From Thermoleophilia bacterium (GTDB lineage Bacteria > Actinomycetota > Thermoleophilia > Gaiellales > Gaiellaceae): a stretch of 64,000 bases of DNA. Under the pieces are notes generated by a model that was not told the DNA's origin, did not search any database, and was given only the letters and a program-made list of their open reading frames with translations. Shown here piece by piece: positions 26,770 to 35,615 of this stretch. The position numbers and the translations under genes were made by a program. Location: NCBI GenBank assembly GCA_020845695.1, contig JADLFG010000007.1, positions 1-64,000 of the forward strand. Direction: 5' to 3'. How positions within the stretch are numbered: the first letter of the stretch is position 1; each line of letters opens with the position of its first letter.

Positions 26770-27228
26770 TCAGGCGCGGCGGAACTGAAGCTCGTGCCAG
26801 GAGGGCACGGGGGCCAGCTCGAGCAGGGCGCGGCCGCCGCGGGGGTCGCTGTAGGAGAACTCGGCGTTCTCCTCGTCCCACTCGACCTCGAGCAGGCTCT
26901 CCTTGACGCGGTGGTCGAGCCAGGCGCTCCGGAACACGAGCTTGCGCAGCCAGTAGACGAGCGACTCGTCGCCGACGAGCGAGAGCTGCTCCCAGTGGCG
27001 CACCAGGTACTCGCCGAGGCCGCTGCGCGGCTCCTCGACCCGGCCGTCGGTGGCGAGTGCGACGAGATCCGAGAGCTCGCCCGGATCGAGCTCGCCCTGC
27101 TCGACGAGGCCGAGCCGGACGGCGGCCGCGTTCACGCGCTGCTCGAAGTCGATTGCGTTGAAGCCGAACCGGTAGCCGAGGAACTCGACAACGAAGTCGT
27201 CGCCCGAGGCGTAGTTGGTCTCGGCCAC
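26770..27228 (-). CDS. Protein of unknown function (152 aa)
   Basis: A 152-residue acidic, soluble protein beginning AETNYASGDDFVVEFLGYRF. It is mixed alpha/beta with many aromatic residues (WLRKLVFRSAWLDHRVKES) and no metal or nucleotide motif that I recognise. The GTG at 27228 is chosen over longer upstream frames because TATCCT (minus strand of 27235-27240) lies 6 bases before it and the upstream translation is low-complexity Arg/Ser, typical of non-coding frames. Confidence 0.65.
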   Translation of the reverse strand: MAETNYASGDDFVVEFLGYRFGFNAIDFEQRVNAAAVRLGLVEQGELDPGELSDLVALATDGRVEEPRSGLGEYLVRHWEQLSLVGDESLVYWLRKLVFRSAWLDHRVKESLLEVEWDEENAEFSYSDPRGGRALLELAPVPSWHELQFRRA

Positions 27229-27256
27229 GCCTCCAGGATAGACCCGCGCGGGGCCG

Positions 27257-27508
27257 TTACGCGGCGTCGCGAAGCCGCCCGCTGCGGCCGGGGCCGCGCA
27301 GCGCGAGGCGGCCCTCGAGACCGAGCTCGCGCTCGAGCTCGAGCAGGAGCGCCGTCCCGAGCTCGTCCTCGAGCCGCGCGCGCGCCGACGGGGTGCGCGG
27401 GCGCTCGATCCGCTCGAGGGCGGCCAGGTGAGCGAGCAGGCGCCGGGAGCCACGGGCCCGCCGGCGCCGCGACGGGAAGAGACACTCGGCTGCCCAGGGG
27501 ATCCGCAC
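27257..27508 (-). CDS. Possible small basic protein (83 aa)
   Basis: An 83-codon frame giving an Arg-rich N-terminus and a plausible amphipathic helix (ARLEDELGTALLLELERELG). It has no family match that I know. It begins with GTG and has no clear promoter or Shine-Dalgarno. It is one of two readings of this intergenic stretch, so it may be non-coding. Confidence 0.35.
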   Translation of the reverse strand: MRIPWAAECLFPSRRRRARGSRRLLAHLAALERIERPRTPSARARLEDELGTALLLELERELGLEGRLALRGPGRSGRLRDAA

Positions 27509-27605
27509 GCTCCCGTGTTCAACCCCGGGGGACGGGTTCCTCTCCCCCGAACGGGGGATCCGTCACGCGGGCTCTCCGTCCGACCGCGCCTCTAGCGTTG
27601 ACGGG

Positions 27606-29498
27606 GTGATCGAGGGCACCTGGACGCTCCGTCCGTGCCCTCGCCGGGAGGTGGAGACCCTCGCTGCGGCGCTGGGGGTCTCGGAGACGCTCGCGTCCGT
27701 CCTCGTCCGGCGAGGCCACGGCGATCCCGAGCGGGCGCGCTCGCTCCTCGGCGGGGAGCGGATCTCGCACGACCCGCTCCTGCTCGGCGACATGGCCGCC
27801 GCCCGCGACGCGATCCGTACCGCGATCACGGCGGGGAAGCGGATCTGCGTGCACGGCGACTACGACGTCGATGGGATCTGCGCGACCGCGCTCGCGGTGA
27901 CCATGCTGCGCGGCCTCGGCGCCGACGCCGGCTGGTACCTGCCGAGCCGGTTCGAGGAGGGCTACGGTCTCGCCGCCGGGACGCTCGAGCAGCTCGCCGA
28001 GGCCGGCTACGGTCTCGTCCTCACCGTCGACTGCGGGATCACCGCGGTCGCGGAGGTCGCGCACGCCGCCGCACTGGGACTCGATGTCGTCGTCACCGAT
28101 CACCACCGCCCCGGCGAGACCCTCCCGGACTGCCCCGTCGTCGCGACCCGCCCCTCCGACTACCCCTTCCCCGAGCTGTGCGGCACCGGGGTGGTCTACA
28201 AGCTCGCCCAGGCGCTCGCCGGCGACGAGGCCGTCGCCCCGCACCTCGACCTCGTCGCGCTCGCGACCGTTGCCGACGTCGTCCCGCTCGTGGACGAGAA
28301 CCGCAGCCTCGTCGCGACCGGGCTGCGCCGGCTCGCCCGCACGACCCGCCCCGGCCTGCTCGCCCTGATGCGCGTCGCCGGGGTCGACCCGGCCGGGATC
28401 GACGCGGGCGCGATCGGCTTTCGCCTCGCGCCCCGGATCAACGCCGCCGGCCGGCTCGGGCACCCGCGGGCCGCGCTCGAGCTCCTGCTCACGGAGGACG
28501 CCGGCGAGGCTGCGCGCCTCGCGGCCGCGCTCGAGGACCTGAACCGCAACCGCCAGGCCGTCGAGGAGCGGATTCTCCGGGACGCAACCGAGCAGATCGC
28601 GGCCTGGCCGGAAGCGCGGCGCCGGCGGCGCGCCTACGTGGTCTGGGGCGAGGGCTGGCACCAGGGCGTGATCGGGATCGTTGCCTCCCGGCTCGTCGAG
28701 CGCACCCACCGGCCGGTCGTGCTCGTCGCCGGCGGCGAGGGCGGCGAGTGGAAGGGCTCGGGCCGCTCGATCCCCGCGTTCGACCTCCACGGCGCGCTTG
28801 CCGCCTGCGCCGGCGAGCTCGAGCGGTTCGGCGGCCACCGCGCCGCCGCCGGGCTCTCGATCCGTCCCGAGCGGCTGGAGGCGTTCGCTGAGGCGTTCGC
28901 CGAGCGGGCCGCCGAGGAGCTCGCGGACGCCGACCTGCGCCCCGCGGTCGAGATCGACGCGGTCGTGCGCGGGGCCGAGCTCACGCTCGAGCTGGTCGAG
29001 GAGCTCGAGCGGCTCGCCCCGTTCGGGCTCGGCAATCCCGGGGTGACTCTCCTGGCCCCCGCGTGCGAGCTCTCCGAGCACGCGCTCGTCGGCGACGGCA
29101 AGCACCTGCGGCTTGCGGTGACGCCGCGCGGTGGCCCCGGCCCGGCCGTCCGCTCGGGCGCGATCGCCTTCGGCCAGGGAGCCCAGCTCGACCGCCTGCG
29201 CCGCCCGGGCCTGTTCGACGTCTGCTTTCGCCTCGCCGCCAACCGCTGGAACGGGACGGTCGCGCCGCAGCTCGTCGTCCGTCGCGTTCTCGACACGCCG
29301 GCGGGCTACGAGGAGCTGCGAGCGCGGCTCGCATCCGAGTGGCGGGCCGGCGAGCAGGCGTGGAGCCCCGAGGCCCGCGCCGTCTTCGAGGAGCTCGGGC
29401 TCGTCCCCGGCGAGCCGGCCCGTCGCCAGCTCGTCGAGTCGGAGACGTTCCGGGCCCTGCTCTCCGGGACTCAGGTCGAGCTGTCCCGGGCGGCCTGA
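27606..29498 (+). CDS. recJ: Single-stranded-DNA-specific exonuclease RecJ
   Basis: A 630-residue DHH-family nuclease. Phosphoesterase motifs are CVHGDYDVDGICATAL (about residues 91-106), VDCGIT and VTDHHRPGETLPDCPVV (DHH). The DHHA1 domain with the RSIPAFDLHGAL and GGHRAAAGLSI motifs follows (about 360-430), then an OB-like C-terminal region. It degrades single-stranded DNA 5' to 3' in recombination and mismatch repair. GTG at 27606 follows TAGCGT (27593-27598) by 7 bases. The rel gene begins 34 bases downstream with its own promoter. Confidence 0.95.
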   Translation: MIEGTWTLRPCPRREVETLAAALGVSETLASVLVRRGHGDPERARSLLGGERISHDPLLLGDMAAARDAIRTAITAGKRICVHGDYDVDGICATALAVTMLRGLGADAGWYLPSRFEEGYGLAAGTLEQLAEAGYGLVLTVDCGITAVAEVAHAAALGLDVVVTDHHRPGETLPDCPVVATRPSDYPFPELCGTGVVYKLAQALAGDEAVAPHLDLVALATVADVVPLVDENRSLVATGLRRLARTTRPGLLALMRVAGVDPAGIDAGAIGFRLAPRINAAGRLGHPRAALELLLTEDAGEAARLAAALEDLNRNRQAVEERILRDATEQIAAWPEARRRRRAYVVWGEGWHQGVIGIVASRLVERTHRPVVLVAGGEGGEWKGSGRSIPAFDLHGALAACAGELERFGGHRAAAGLSIRPERLEAFAEAFAERAAEELADADLRPAVEIDAVVRGAELTLELVEELERLAPFGLGNPGVTLLAPACELSEHALVGDGKHLRLAVTPRGGPGPAVRSGAIAFGQGAQLDRLRRPGLFDVCFRLAANRWNGTVAPQLVVRRVLDTPAGYEELRARLASEWRAGEQAWSPEARAVFEELGLVPGEPARRQLVESETFRALLSGTQVELSRAA

Positions 29499-29520
29499 CC
29501 GGGCCCCGCGACCGCGGGCC

Positions 29521-29526
29521 TACAAT
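29521..29526 (+). promoter_or_regulatory. -10 element of rel (leaderless start)
   Basis: TACAAT lies exactly 6 bases before the ATG of rel at 29533, so the transcript should begin at or next to the start codon. No Shine-Dalgarno is present in the 6 bases. A clear -35 was not found. Confidence 0.6.
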
Positions 29527-29532
29527 ACGTCC

Positions 29533-31746
29533 ATGGAGCAGGTTCTGAGCGGGCCGGCGGAGCGGCACCGCCGCCTCCTCGACGAGCTCGTCGCCACGGT
29601 CGGGGAGCACAACCGGGAGGTCGACCGGGATCTGCTCGAGCGCGCGTTCGTGTACGCGTGCGAGGCGCACGAGGGCCACAAGCGCCGAAGCGGCGAGGAC
29701 TTCATCGTCCATCCCGCGGCGGTCGCGCGGGTCCTCGCCGAGCTGCGGATGGACTCGCGCACGGTTGCAGCCGGCCTCCTCCACGACGTGGTCGAGGACA
29801 CGGGCGCCACGATCGAGCTCGTGCAGGCTGAGTTCGGAGACGAGATCGCCCGGCTCGTCGAGGGCGTCACGAAGCTGACACGGATCAGGTTCCAGAGCCG
29901 CGAGCAGGCGCAGGTCGAGAACTACCGCAAGATGATCGTCGCGATGGCCGAGGACATCCGGGTGATCATCATCAAGCTCGCCGACCGGCTCCACAACATG
30001 CGCACGATCGAGTACCTCGGCAAGCAGAAGCAGATCCAGAAGGCGCGCGAGACGCTCGAGGTCTACGCGCCGCTCGCCCACCGGCTCGGCATCCACCAGA
30101 TCAAGTGGGAGCTCGAGGATATCGCGTTCCAGACGCTGCACCCGCGCAAGTACCAGGAGATCGAGGCGATGGTGGCCCAGCGGCGGACGGACCGCGAGAG
30201 CGACGTCGCCGAGGCCTCCCGCGTGCTCAAGGCCGAGCTCGGGAAGGCCGGCATCCGGGCCGAGCTTGCCGGGCGCGCCAAGCACTTCTACTCGATCTAC
30301 GAGAAGATGGTGAAGCGCGGCAGGGAGTTCAACGAGATCTACGACCTGACGGCGATGCGGGTGATCGTGGAGCGGTCGGGCCGCGAGGGGCAGGGCGACT
30401 GCTACGCGGTGCTCGGGATCATCCACTCCCTCTGGAAGCCGATGCCCGGCCGGTTCAAGGACTACGTCGCCATGCCCAAGCTGAACATGTACCGGTCGCT
30501 GCACACGACGGTCGTCGGGCCGGAGGGCAAGCCGCTCGAGATCCAGGTGCGCACGCGCGAGATGCACGACACGGCCGAGCTCGGCGTCGCCGCCCACTGG
30601 CTCTACAAGTCCGGCGCCCGCGACGGCAAGGCGGACGCGGAGCGCCTCGCGTGGCTGCGGCAGCTCATGGACTGGCAGCAGGAGGAGTCCGATCCGGGCG
30701 AGTTCATGCGCTCGTTCCGGACCGATCTCTACGCCGACGAGGTGTTCGTGTTCACGCCGCGCGGCGAGGTGAAGTCGCTGCCGGCCGGCTCGACGCCGAT
30801 CGACTTCGCGTACGCGGTCCACACCGACGTCGGTCACCGCACCGTCGGAGCGAAGGTGAACGGGCGGATCGTGCCCCTCCACTACCAGCTCCGAAGCGGT
30901 GACTTCGTCGAGATCCTGACCTCGAAGCAGCTCGGCCGCGGCCCGTCGCGCGACTGGCTCCAGGTCGCCGTCTCCTCGCGCGCGCGCAACAAGATTCGCC
31001 AGTGGTGGAGCCGCGAGACGCGCGAGGACACGGAGCAGCGCGGCCGGGACTCGCTCGAGCAGGCGCTGAAGCAGCACAACCTCCCGTTCAAGAAGGTCGC
31101 CGGCTCCGCGGTGCTCGCCGGCGTGATCCGCGAGATGAACTTCAAGAAGGCGGAGGAGTTCTACCTGGCGCTCGGCTCCGGCAAGCTCCAGGTCTCGCAG
31201 GTCGTCCAGAAGGTGCTGCATCGGCTGAAGACGGCCGAGGTGGCGCCCGAGGAGTCGGTTCCGCGCAAGCCGAAGGCCAGAAGCGCCGTTGCCTCCCAGG
31301 CGGTCGGGATCAGCGTTCCGGGCGTCGAGGACGTGCTCGTGCGGCTCGCGAAGTGCTGCAACCCGGTCCCCGGTGACGGCGTAACCGGGTACATCTCGCT
31401 CGGCAAGGGGATCACGATCCACCGTGCCGACTGCCCGAACGTCAGGGCGCTGATGCGCAACCCGGAGCGGTTCACCCCGGTCGAGTGGGACGGTGGCGCA
31501 ACCCAGAGCTTCCGCGTCCAGATCGCCGTCGACTCCTGGGACCGGGCGCGCCTGCTCGAGGACATCGCCCGCACCTTCGCCGAGCACGGGGCGAACATCG
31601 TCGAGTACTCGGGCCACGTCGAGGACCAGATGGCCCGCAACTGGTACGTGGCCGAGCTCGGGGACGTGAAGTCGCTGCGCGCGCTCCTGACCGCCCTGCG
31701 CAACATCGCGAGCGTCGTCGACGCCTACCGCGTCACGCCGTCCTAG
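29533..31746 (+). CDS. rel: Bifunctional (p)ppGpp synthetase/hydrolase Rel
   Basis: A 737-residue stringent-response enzyme. The hydrolase HD domain is intact (HKRRSGEDFIVHPAAVA and GLLHDVVEDT, about residues 50-95). The synthetase domain has YDLTAMRVIVE and FKDYVAMPKLNMYRSLHTTV (about 265-330). TGS (about 400-460, from EVFVFTPRGEVKSLPAGSTP) and a C-terminal ACT domain (about 660-737) follow. Both active sites look functional, so it should make and degrade ppGpp. ATG at 29533 is chosen over a longer upstream frame because of the -10 element and normal N-terminus. Confidence 0.96.
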   Translation: MEQVLSGPAERHRRLLDELVATVGEHNREVDRDLLERAFVYACEAHEGHKRRSGEDFIVHPAAVARVLAELRMDSRTVAAGLLHDVVEDTGATIELVQAEFGDEIARLVEGVTKLTRIRFQSREQAQVENYRKMIVAMAEDIRVIIIKLADRLHNMRTIEYLGKQKQIQKARETLEVYAPLAHRLGIHQIKWELEDIAFQTLHPRKYQEIEAMVAQRRTDRESDVAEASRVLKAELGKAGIRAELAGRAKHFYSIYEKMVKRGREFNEIYDLTAMRVIVERSGREGQGDCYAVLGIIHSLWKPMPGRFKDYVAMPKLNMYRSLHTTVVGPEGKPLEIQVRTREMHDTAELGVAAHWLYKSGARDGKADAERLAWLRQLMDWQQEESDPGEFMRSFRTDLYADEVFVFTPRGEVKSLPAGSTPIDFAYAVHTDVGHRTVGAKVNGRIVPLHYQLRSGDFVEILTSKQLGRGPSRDWLQVAVSSRARNKIRQWWSRETREDTEQRGRDSLEQALKQHNLPFKKVAGSAVLAGVIREMNFKKAEEFYLALGSGKLQVSQVVQKVLHRLKTAEVAPEESVPRKPKARSAVASQAVGISVPGVEDVLVRLAKCCNPVPGDGVTGYISLGKGITIHRADCPNVRALMRNPERFTPVEWDGGATQSFRVQIAVDSWDRARLLEDIARTFAEHGANIVEYSGHVEDQMARNWYVAELGDVKSLRALLTALRNIASVVDAYRVTPS

Positions 31747-31767
31747 ACGGGGTTTTCGAATATCCCA

Positions 31768-31786
31768 TATGATCGATCCGGATCGA
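31768..31786 (+). promoter_or_regulatory. -10 element and 14-bp palindrome before the 31.8-kb corrinoid cluster
   Basis: TATGAT (31768-31773) is overlapped at its last base by the perfect palindrome TCGATCCGGATCGA (31773-31786), which would cover the transcription start. This is a candidate operator for the cluster at 31798-34310. No regulator gene lies next to it. Confidence 0.45.
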
Positions 31787-31797
31787 GGCGAAGCGGG

Positions 31798-33012
31798 GTG
31801 TCCGAGACGATGGGCGTGACGACGCGGATGAGCCAGCGGGGGCGTCTGCTCGCGGTGCTCGCGGGCGAGCGCCCGGACCGGATCCCGTTCGTCGATCGGC
31901 TCGAGATGTGGTACCGATCGCGCGTCGCGGCCGGGACGCTGCCCGCGCGCTACGAGGGGATGTCGCTCCTCGACGTGCACCGGGACGTCGGGATGGGGCA
32001 GCTCGAGTTCGTCCGTCCGCACGGCCACCGCCTCGTCGGGGTCGAGGTGAGGGCGACCTTCGACGGGGAGCCGCACTACCGCGAGCACGAGCCGGTGGTC
32101 AGGCATTTCCCGGGGTTGCGCGACGTCGTCCCGACCGATCGCGCCGGCGTCACCCGCTTCGAGCTCGTCACGCCGGTCGGGACGCTCGCGGGCGAGTACA
32201 GCGCGCTGCCCGAGACGATCGCCGCCGGGCAGGAGGCGTACATGCGCGAGCATCTGCTCAAGGACGACGACGACTTCGCGGTGGCGCACTGGATCCTCGA
32301 CCGGATGGAGCACGTGCCGCTGTTCGACGAGTTCCGGGCGGCCGACCGGACGTTCGGGGAGGACGGGTTCGCCCTCTGCGGCATCCAGCAGCTGCCCTTC
32401 CAGCAGGTGCTGCTCGAGTACCTCGGCGAGCTCAACACCTTCTACCTCACTTACGACGACCCGGCGAAGCTGCGCCGGCTGCTCGACCACGTCGACGAGC
32501 GGCTCGTCGAGGCGCTCGAGCGCCTGGAAGGCCTGGACGTGCCCTACGTCGAGTTCCTCGACAACCTGACGGGGACGATGACGAACCCGAAGCTGTTCGC
32601 CGAGTACTACCTGCCGTACTCGCAGCGCTACGCGGAGATCCTGCACGCGCAGGGCAAGCGGGCCGGCAGCCACACCGACGGCGATCTGAAGCCGCTGCTC
32701 GACCTCCTGCCGGAGTCCGGCATCGACGTGTGCGAGTCGTTCGCGCCCGTGCCGCTCTCCGACACCACCTTCGACGAGCTGTGGGACGCGTGGGGCGGGC
32801 GTGAGTGGCCGATCGTCTGGGGCGCGATCCCCTCGACGCTGCTCGAGGAGCGCGTGCCGCAGGAGGAGCTCGAGGCGTTCGTCGACCACCTGCTCGAGCG
32901 GGTCGGCGACTCCCGGATCATCCTCGGCGTCTCCGACATGGTGATGGTGCACAACGACATCGAGCGGGTGCGCTGGATCGCGGAGCGGATCGAGGCGCAC
33001 GAGCTGGGATGA
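31798..33012 (+). CDS. Uroporphyrinogen decarboxylase-family (methyltransferase-like) protein
   Basis: A 404-residue UroD-superfamily protein (TIM barrel), recognised from RPDRIPFVDR near the N-terminus and the ESFAPVPLSDTTFDEL region near the C-terminus. In methyltransferases of the MtaA/CmuA type an H-x-C-...-C zinc site is found; here the corresponding position reads AGSHTDGDLKP, so the second ligand is not Cys. Its neighbours, a DUF1638 protein and a corrinoid protein, point to methyl transfer between a substrate and cobalamin rather than haem synthesis. The start is uncertain: GTG 31798 or the in-frame ATGs at 31810 and 31828. It overlaps the next gene by 4 bases. Confidence 0.82.
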   Translation: MSETMGVTTRMSQRGRLLAVLAGERPDRIPFVDRLEMWYRSRVAAGTLPARYEGMSLLDVHRDVGMGQLEFVRPHGHRLVGVEVRATFDGEPHYREHEPVVRHFPGLRDVVPTDRAGVTRFELVTPVGTLAGEYSALPETIAAGQEAYMREHLLKDDDDFAVAHWILDRMEHVPLFDEFRAADRTFGEDGFALCGIQQLPFQQVLLEYLGELNTFYLTYDDPAKLRRLLDHVDERLVEALERLEGLDVPYVEFLDNLTGTMTNPKLFAEYYLPYSQRYAEILHAQGKRAGSHTDGDLKPLLDLLPESGIDVCESFAPVPLSDTTFDELWDAWGGREWPIVWGAIPSTLLEERVPQEELEAFVDHLLERVGDSRIILGVSDMVMVHNDIERVRWIAERIEAHELG

Positions 33013-33659
33013 CGGAGCCGTTCGACGATCCCGCGCGCGGGCTGCCCGCCCGCACGGAGGCCGCCCGGGTTGCCATGCTCGTCTGCGGCGCGGTCGTGAA
33101 CGAGGTGCGCGACGTGATCGCCCGGCGCGGCTGGCCGGTCGACGTCCACGGCCTGCCGGCCTCCTACCACCTGCGCCCGAAGGAGATCGCCCCGGCCGTC
33201 GAGGCCAAGCTCGGGGAGCTCGCTGGCTACGAGCGTGTCGTCGTCGTGTACGGGGACTGCGGCACGTTCGGCGCGCTCGACCGGGTGCTCGAGCGCTGCG
33301 ACCGCGCCGTGCGCCCGCCGGGGCCGCACTGCTACGAGATGATGATGGGCGCCCGCGAGTTCGGCGCGAACGCGAAGCGCCGTCCCGGGACGTACTTCCT
33401 GACCTCGTGGCTCGTGCGCAACTGGGAGCAGGCGGTGGTGAAGGGGCTCGGGCTCGACCGCCATCCCGACCTGAAGGACGTCTACTTCGGCAACTGCACG
33501 AAGCTCGTCTACCTCCGCCGGGAGGCCGATCCGCGGCTGGACGAGAAGGCCCGGGAGATCGCCCGCGACCTCGGCCTCGGGCTGGACGTGCGAGACTCCC
33601 GGGCGGGCGACCTCGAGGAGCGGCTGGCCGCGCTGGTCGAGCCGGCGCTGGCGGCGTGA
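33009..33659 (+). CDS. DUF1638-family protein
   Basis: A 216-residue protein matching the DUF1638 pattern: LVCGAVVNEV at the start, VVVYGDCGTFGALD (about residues 79-92), GPHCYEMMMG and YFGNCTKLVYL. Four conserved Cys in these motifs suggest a metal or cluster site. DUF1638 proteins are repeatedly found with corrinoid methyltransferase genes, but their activity is not established to my knowledge. The ATG at 33009 overlaps the UroD-like stop codon, and the corrinoid protein starts 15 bases after its stop. Confidence 0.82.
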   Translation: MTEPFDDPARGLPARTEAARVAMLVCGAVVNEVRDVIARRGWPVDVHGLPASYHLRPKEIAPAVEAKLGELAGYERVVVVYGDCGTFGALDRVLERCDRAVRPPGPHCYEMMMGAREFGANAKRRPGTYFLTSWLVRNWEQAVVKGLGLDRHPDLKDVYFGNCTKLVYLRREADPRLDEKAREIARDLGLGLDVRDSRAGDLEERLAALVEPALAA

Positions 33660-33674
33660 CGGAAAGGGGAAGGC

Positions 33675-34310
33675 ATGGGCTTCGGAGATCTGAGCAAGGC
33701 GGTCGAGGAGGGGGATGCCACCACCGCGGTCGAGCTGACCCGGGGGCTCCTCGGCGCCGATACCGAGCCGCTCGAGATCCTCGAGGACGCGCTCGTTCCC
33801 GCGATGGACGCGATCGGCCGGCGTTTCTCCGAGGGCGAGATCTACGTCCCGGAGATGCTGATCGCGGCGCGGGCGATGAAGTCGTGCCTGGGAGTCCTGC
33901 AGCCGCTGCTCGCGAGCGGCGACTCGACCGCGCGCGGCAAGGTCGTGCTCGGCACCGTCAAGGGAGACATCCACGACATCGGCAAGAACATCGTCGCGAT
34001 CATGATGGAGGGCTCGGGCTTCGAGGTGCACGACCTCGGCACCGACGTCGACGCCGACCGCTTCATCCTCGCGATCGAGGAGCTCGAGCCGGACATCATC
34101 GGCATGTCGGCGCTCCTGACGACGACGATGTCGAGCATGAAGACGACGATCGACGCGCTCGTCGACGCCGGCCTCCGCGACCGGGTGGTCGTGATGGTCG
34201 GCGGGGCGCCGTTGACCCAGGAGTACGCGGAATCGATCGGCGCGGACGCCTACGCGCCCGACGCGGCGGCGGCGACGGAGCGCGCGAAGGCCCTGCTCGG
34301 CGTCGCCTGA
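33675..34310 (+). CDS. Corrinoid (cobalamin-binding) methyl-carrier protein
   Basis: A 211-residue two-domain corrinoid protein. The N-terminal helical cap covers residues 1-85. The Rossmann-like B12 domain has the base-off ligand His100 in GTVKGDIHDIGKNIVAIMM (D-x-H-x-x-G), then SALLTTTMSSMK and GGAPLT. It carries the methyl group between a methyltransferase and the next acceptor. A Shine-Dalgarno (GGAAAGGGGAAGG) precedes the ATG. It is a paralogue of the carrier at 49387-50145. This cluster has no reactivase of its own, so it may depend on the one at 50377-52017. Confidence 0.93.
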   Translation: MGFGDLSKAVEEGDATTAVELTRGLLGADTEPLEILEDALVPAMDAIGRRFSEGEIYVPEMLIAARAMKSCLGVLQPLLASGDSTARGKVVLGTVKGDIHDIGKNIVAIMMEGSGFEVHDLGTDVDADRFILAIEELEPDIIGMSALLTTTMSSMKTTIDALVDAGLRDRVVVMVGGAPLTQEYAESIGADAYAPDAAAATERAKALLGVA

Positions 34311-34343
34311 GCGCGCTCGGCGGCGGTCGGTACGCGACCGAGC

Positions 34344-35609
34344 CTACTCGGCCCAGAGTGCTGCGATCGGCGCTGCGACGATCCCCTCTGCGAGCTCGAA
34401 GACTCGGGGCCCGGTGTGGAGTAGCACGCCGGCGGCGAAGCGCTCGCCGAGTTGTTCCCGAAGCCAGACCAGGTGTCTGGCGGCTGCGCGGTCGGGCGAG
34501 GCCGACGCCTTCACCTCGATCCCGATCACATGCTGCCCGCCCAGCTCGGCGAGGAGGTCGATCTCCTGTCTTCCGTGCTCGGTTCGCAGATGGTGGATGC
34601 GCGGGCGCGTCGCACAGATGGCGAGCTCGGGTCGGAGCTGAGAGGCGACGAACGTGTCAAGGATACGTCCGAGCAGGTCTCCGTCCCGCATTACTCCCGG
34701 CTCGTCGACGCGCAACGCTGCGGCAAGGAGGGCCGGGTCGACGACGTATCGCTTCGGCCGTCTTCCGAGGCGCTTCAGCCGGTTCGATGTCCAGGCCGGC
34801 AGCTGCTCGACGATCAAGAGGTCGGTCAGAAGCTTCTCGTAGGACGAGCCGGTCGCTTTTGTGACGCCCGCTGCGTCGTAGAGCGTCTTGTGATCGGCCA
34901 CCCCGGCCGAGTTCAGGGCGTAGGCCTCGAAGTAGTTGCGCAGGCGGTGCGGGTCACGACGCTTGGTCACGGGCTCTTCGAGCTGCTCGACATCGTGGGT
35001 CAGGAGCTGATCGAGGTAGCTCTCGAGCCAGGCTTGACGGGGGTGCCCGCTCAGGTGAAGAGAGGGCGTGGGAAAGCCGCTGCGAAGGGCAAGCTCGAGA
35101 TAGCCCCGCAGGTCAGGCACCTCCGCGGGAGCGGCAAGCTCGCGTGCCTCCGCGAGACGCTCGAAGAAGGTTTGCCCGCCGGTGCGGCCGAGCTGTTCGC
35201 GAATCGTCATCGGGTACATCTGGAGCCGGATCAAGCGTCCGGTACCCGGCCACGTCTTCTGCTCGAGCTCGGCGCGGACGGAGCCGGTGAGGAAGAACCG
35301 ACCCGGGCGGGGATCGGCTTCGACCGCGCGTCGCACGGCCCCGAAGACACCCGGTACCTCCTGCCACTCGTCGAGGAGCACGGGCTCCTCGAGTCCGGCG
35401 AGTGCGGCATCGGGGTCGGCGGCGAAGGCGGCCGCCTCCGCCTCGCGATCGAGCCGCACGACCGTCGCCGCCCGGCGGCCGATGGTGGTCGTCTTGCCGG
35501 TGGCCCTCGGCCCCGCGAGCCAGAGCGCCGGGAGCTGGGTCAGGAGGTCGTCGAGGAGCCGGTCGATGAGCCGGTGCTTGTAGTCGAGCCGAGGGTCACC
35601 GGGCGCCAT
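34344..35609 (-). CDS. AAA-type ATPase with DUF4143 (nuclease-like) domain
   Basis: A 421-residue protein with an N-terminal AAA_14 ATPase (Walker A GPRATGKTTTIGRRA, about residues 33-47; Walker B VLLDEWQEV) and a C-terminal DUF4143 domain. The end of DUF4143 (EIDLLAELGGQHVIGIEVKA, about 352-371) shows the E/D-x-K pattern of PD-(D/E)xK nucleases. These proteins are common in accessory DNA and their biology is poorly known. The ATG at 35609 follows TAGTAT by 6 bases on the minus strand. The promoter is embedded in tandem repeats (35616-35681), suggesting autoregulation. It is convergent with the corrinoid gene at 34310. Confidence 0.85.
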   Translation of the reverse strand: MAPGDPRLDYKHRLIDRLLDDLLTQLPALWLAGPRATGKTTTIGRRAATVVRLDREAEAAAFAADPDAALAGLEEPVLLDEWQEVPGVFGAVRRAVEADPRPGRFFLTGSVRAELEQKTWPGTGRLIRLQMYPMTIREQLGRTGGQTFFERLAEARELAAPAEVPDLRGYLELALRSGFPTPSLHLSGHPRQAWLESYLDQLLTHDVEQLEEPVTKRRDPHRLRNYFEAYALNSAGVADHKTLYDAAGVTKATGSSYEKLLTDLLIVEQLPAWTSNRLKRLGRRPKRYVVDPALLAAALRVDEPGVMRDGDLLGRILDTFVASQLRPELAICATRPRIHHLRTEHGRQEIDLLAELGGQHVIGIEVKASASPDRAAARHLVWLREQLGERFAAGVLLHTGPRVFELAEGIVAAPIAALWAE

Positions 35610-35615
35610 GGCAAG

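Noticed and set aside
28981..33000. A 1,339-codon open frame on the minus strand
   Set aside because: It is the antisense shadow of recJ, rel and the UroD-like gene, all of which have complete catalytic motifs. High GC removes stop codons from antisense frames. Its translation is low-complexity Leu/Arg/Val/His.
31798..33012. Haem-pathway uroporphyrinogen decarboxylase (hemE)
   Set aside because: Neighbouring DUF1638 and corrinoid genes and the lack of other haem genes point to methyl transfer; likewise for 48351-49370, which carries the H-x-C zinc motif absent from HemE.
34311..34343. Weak hairpin between the convergent corrinoid and AAA genes
   Set aside because: Only a 6-bp stem (CGGTCG/CGACCG) with no T tract; not convincing as a terminator in such GC-rich DNA.
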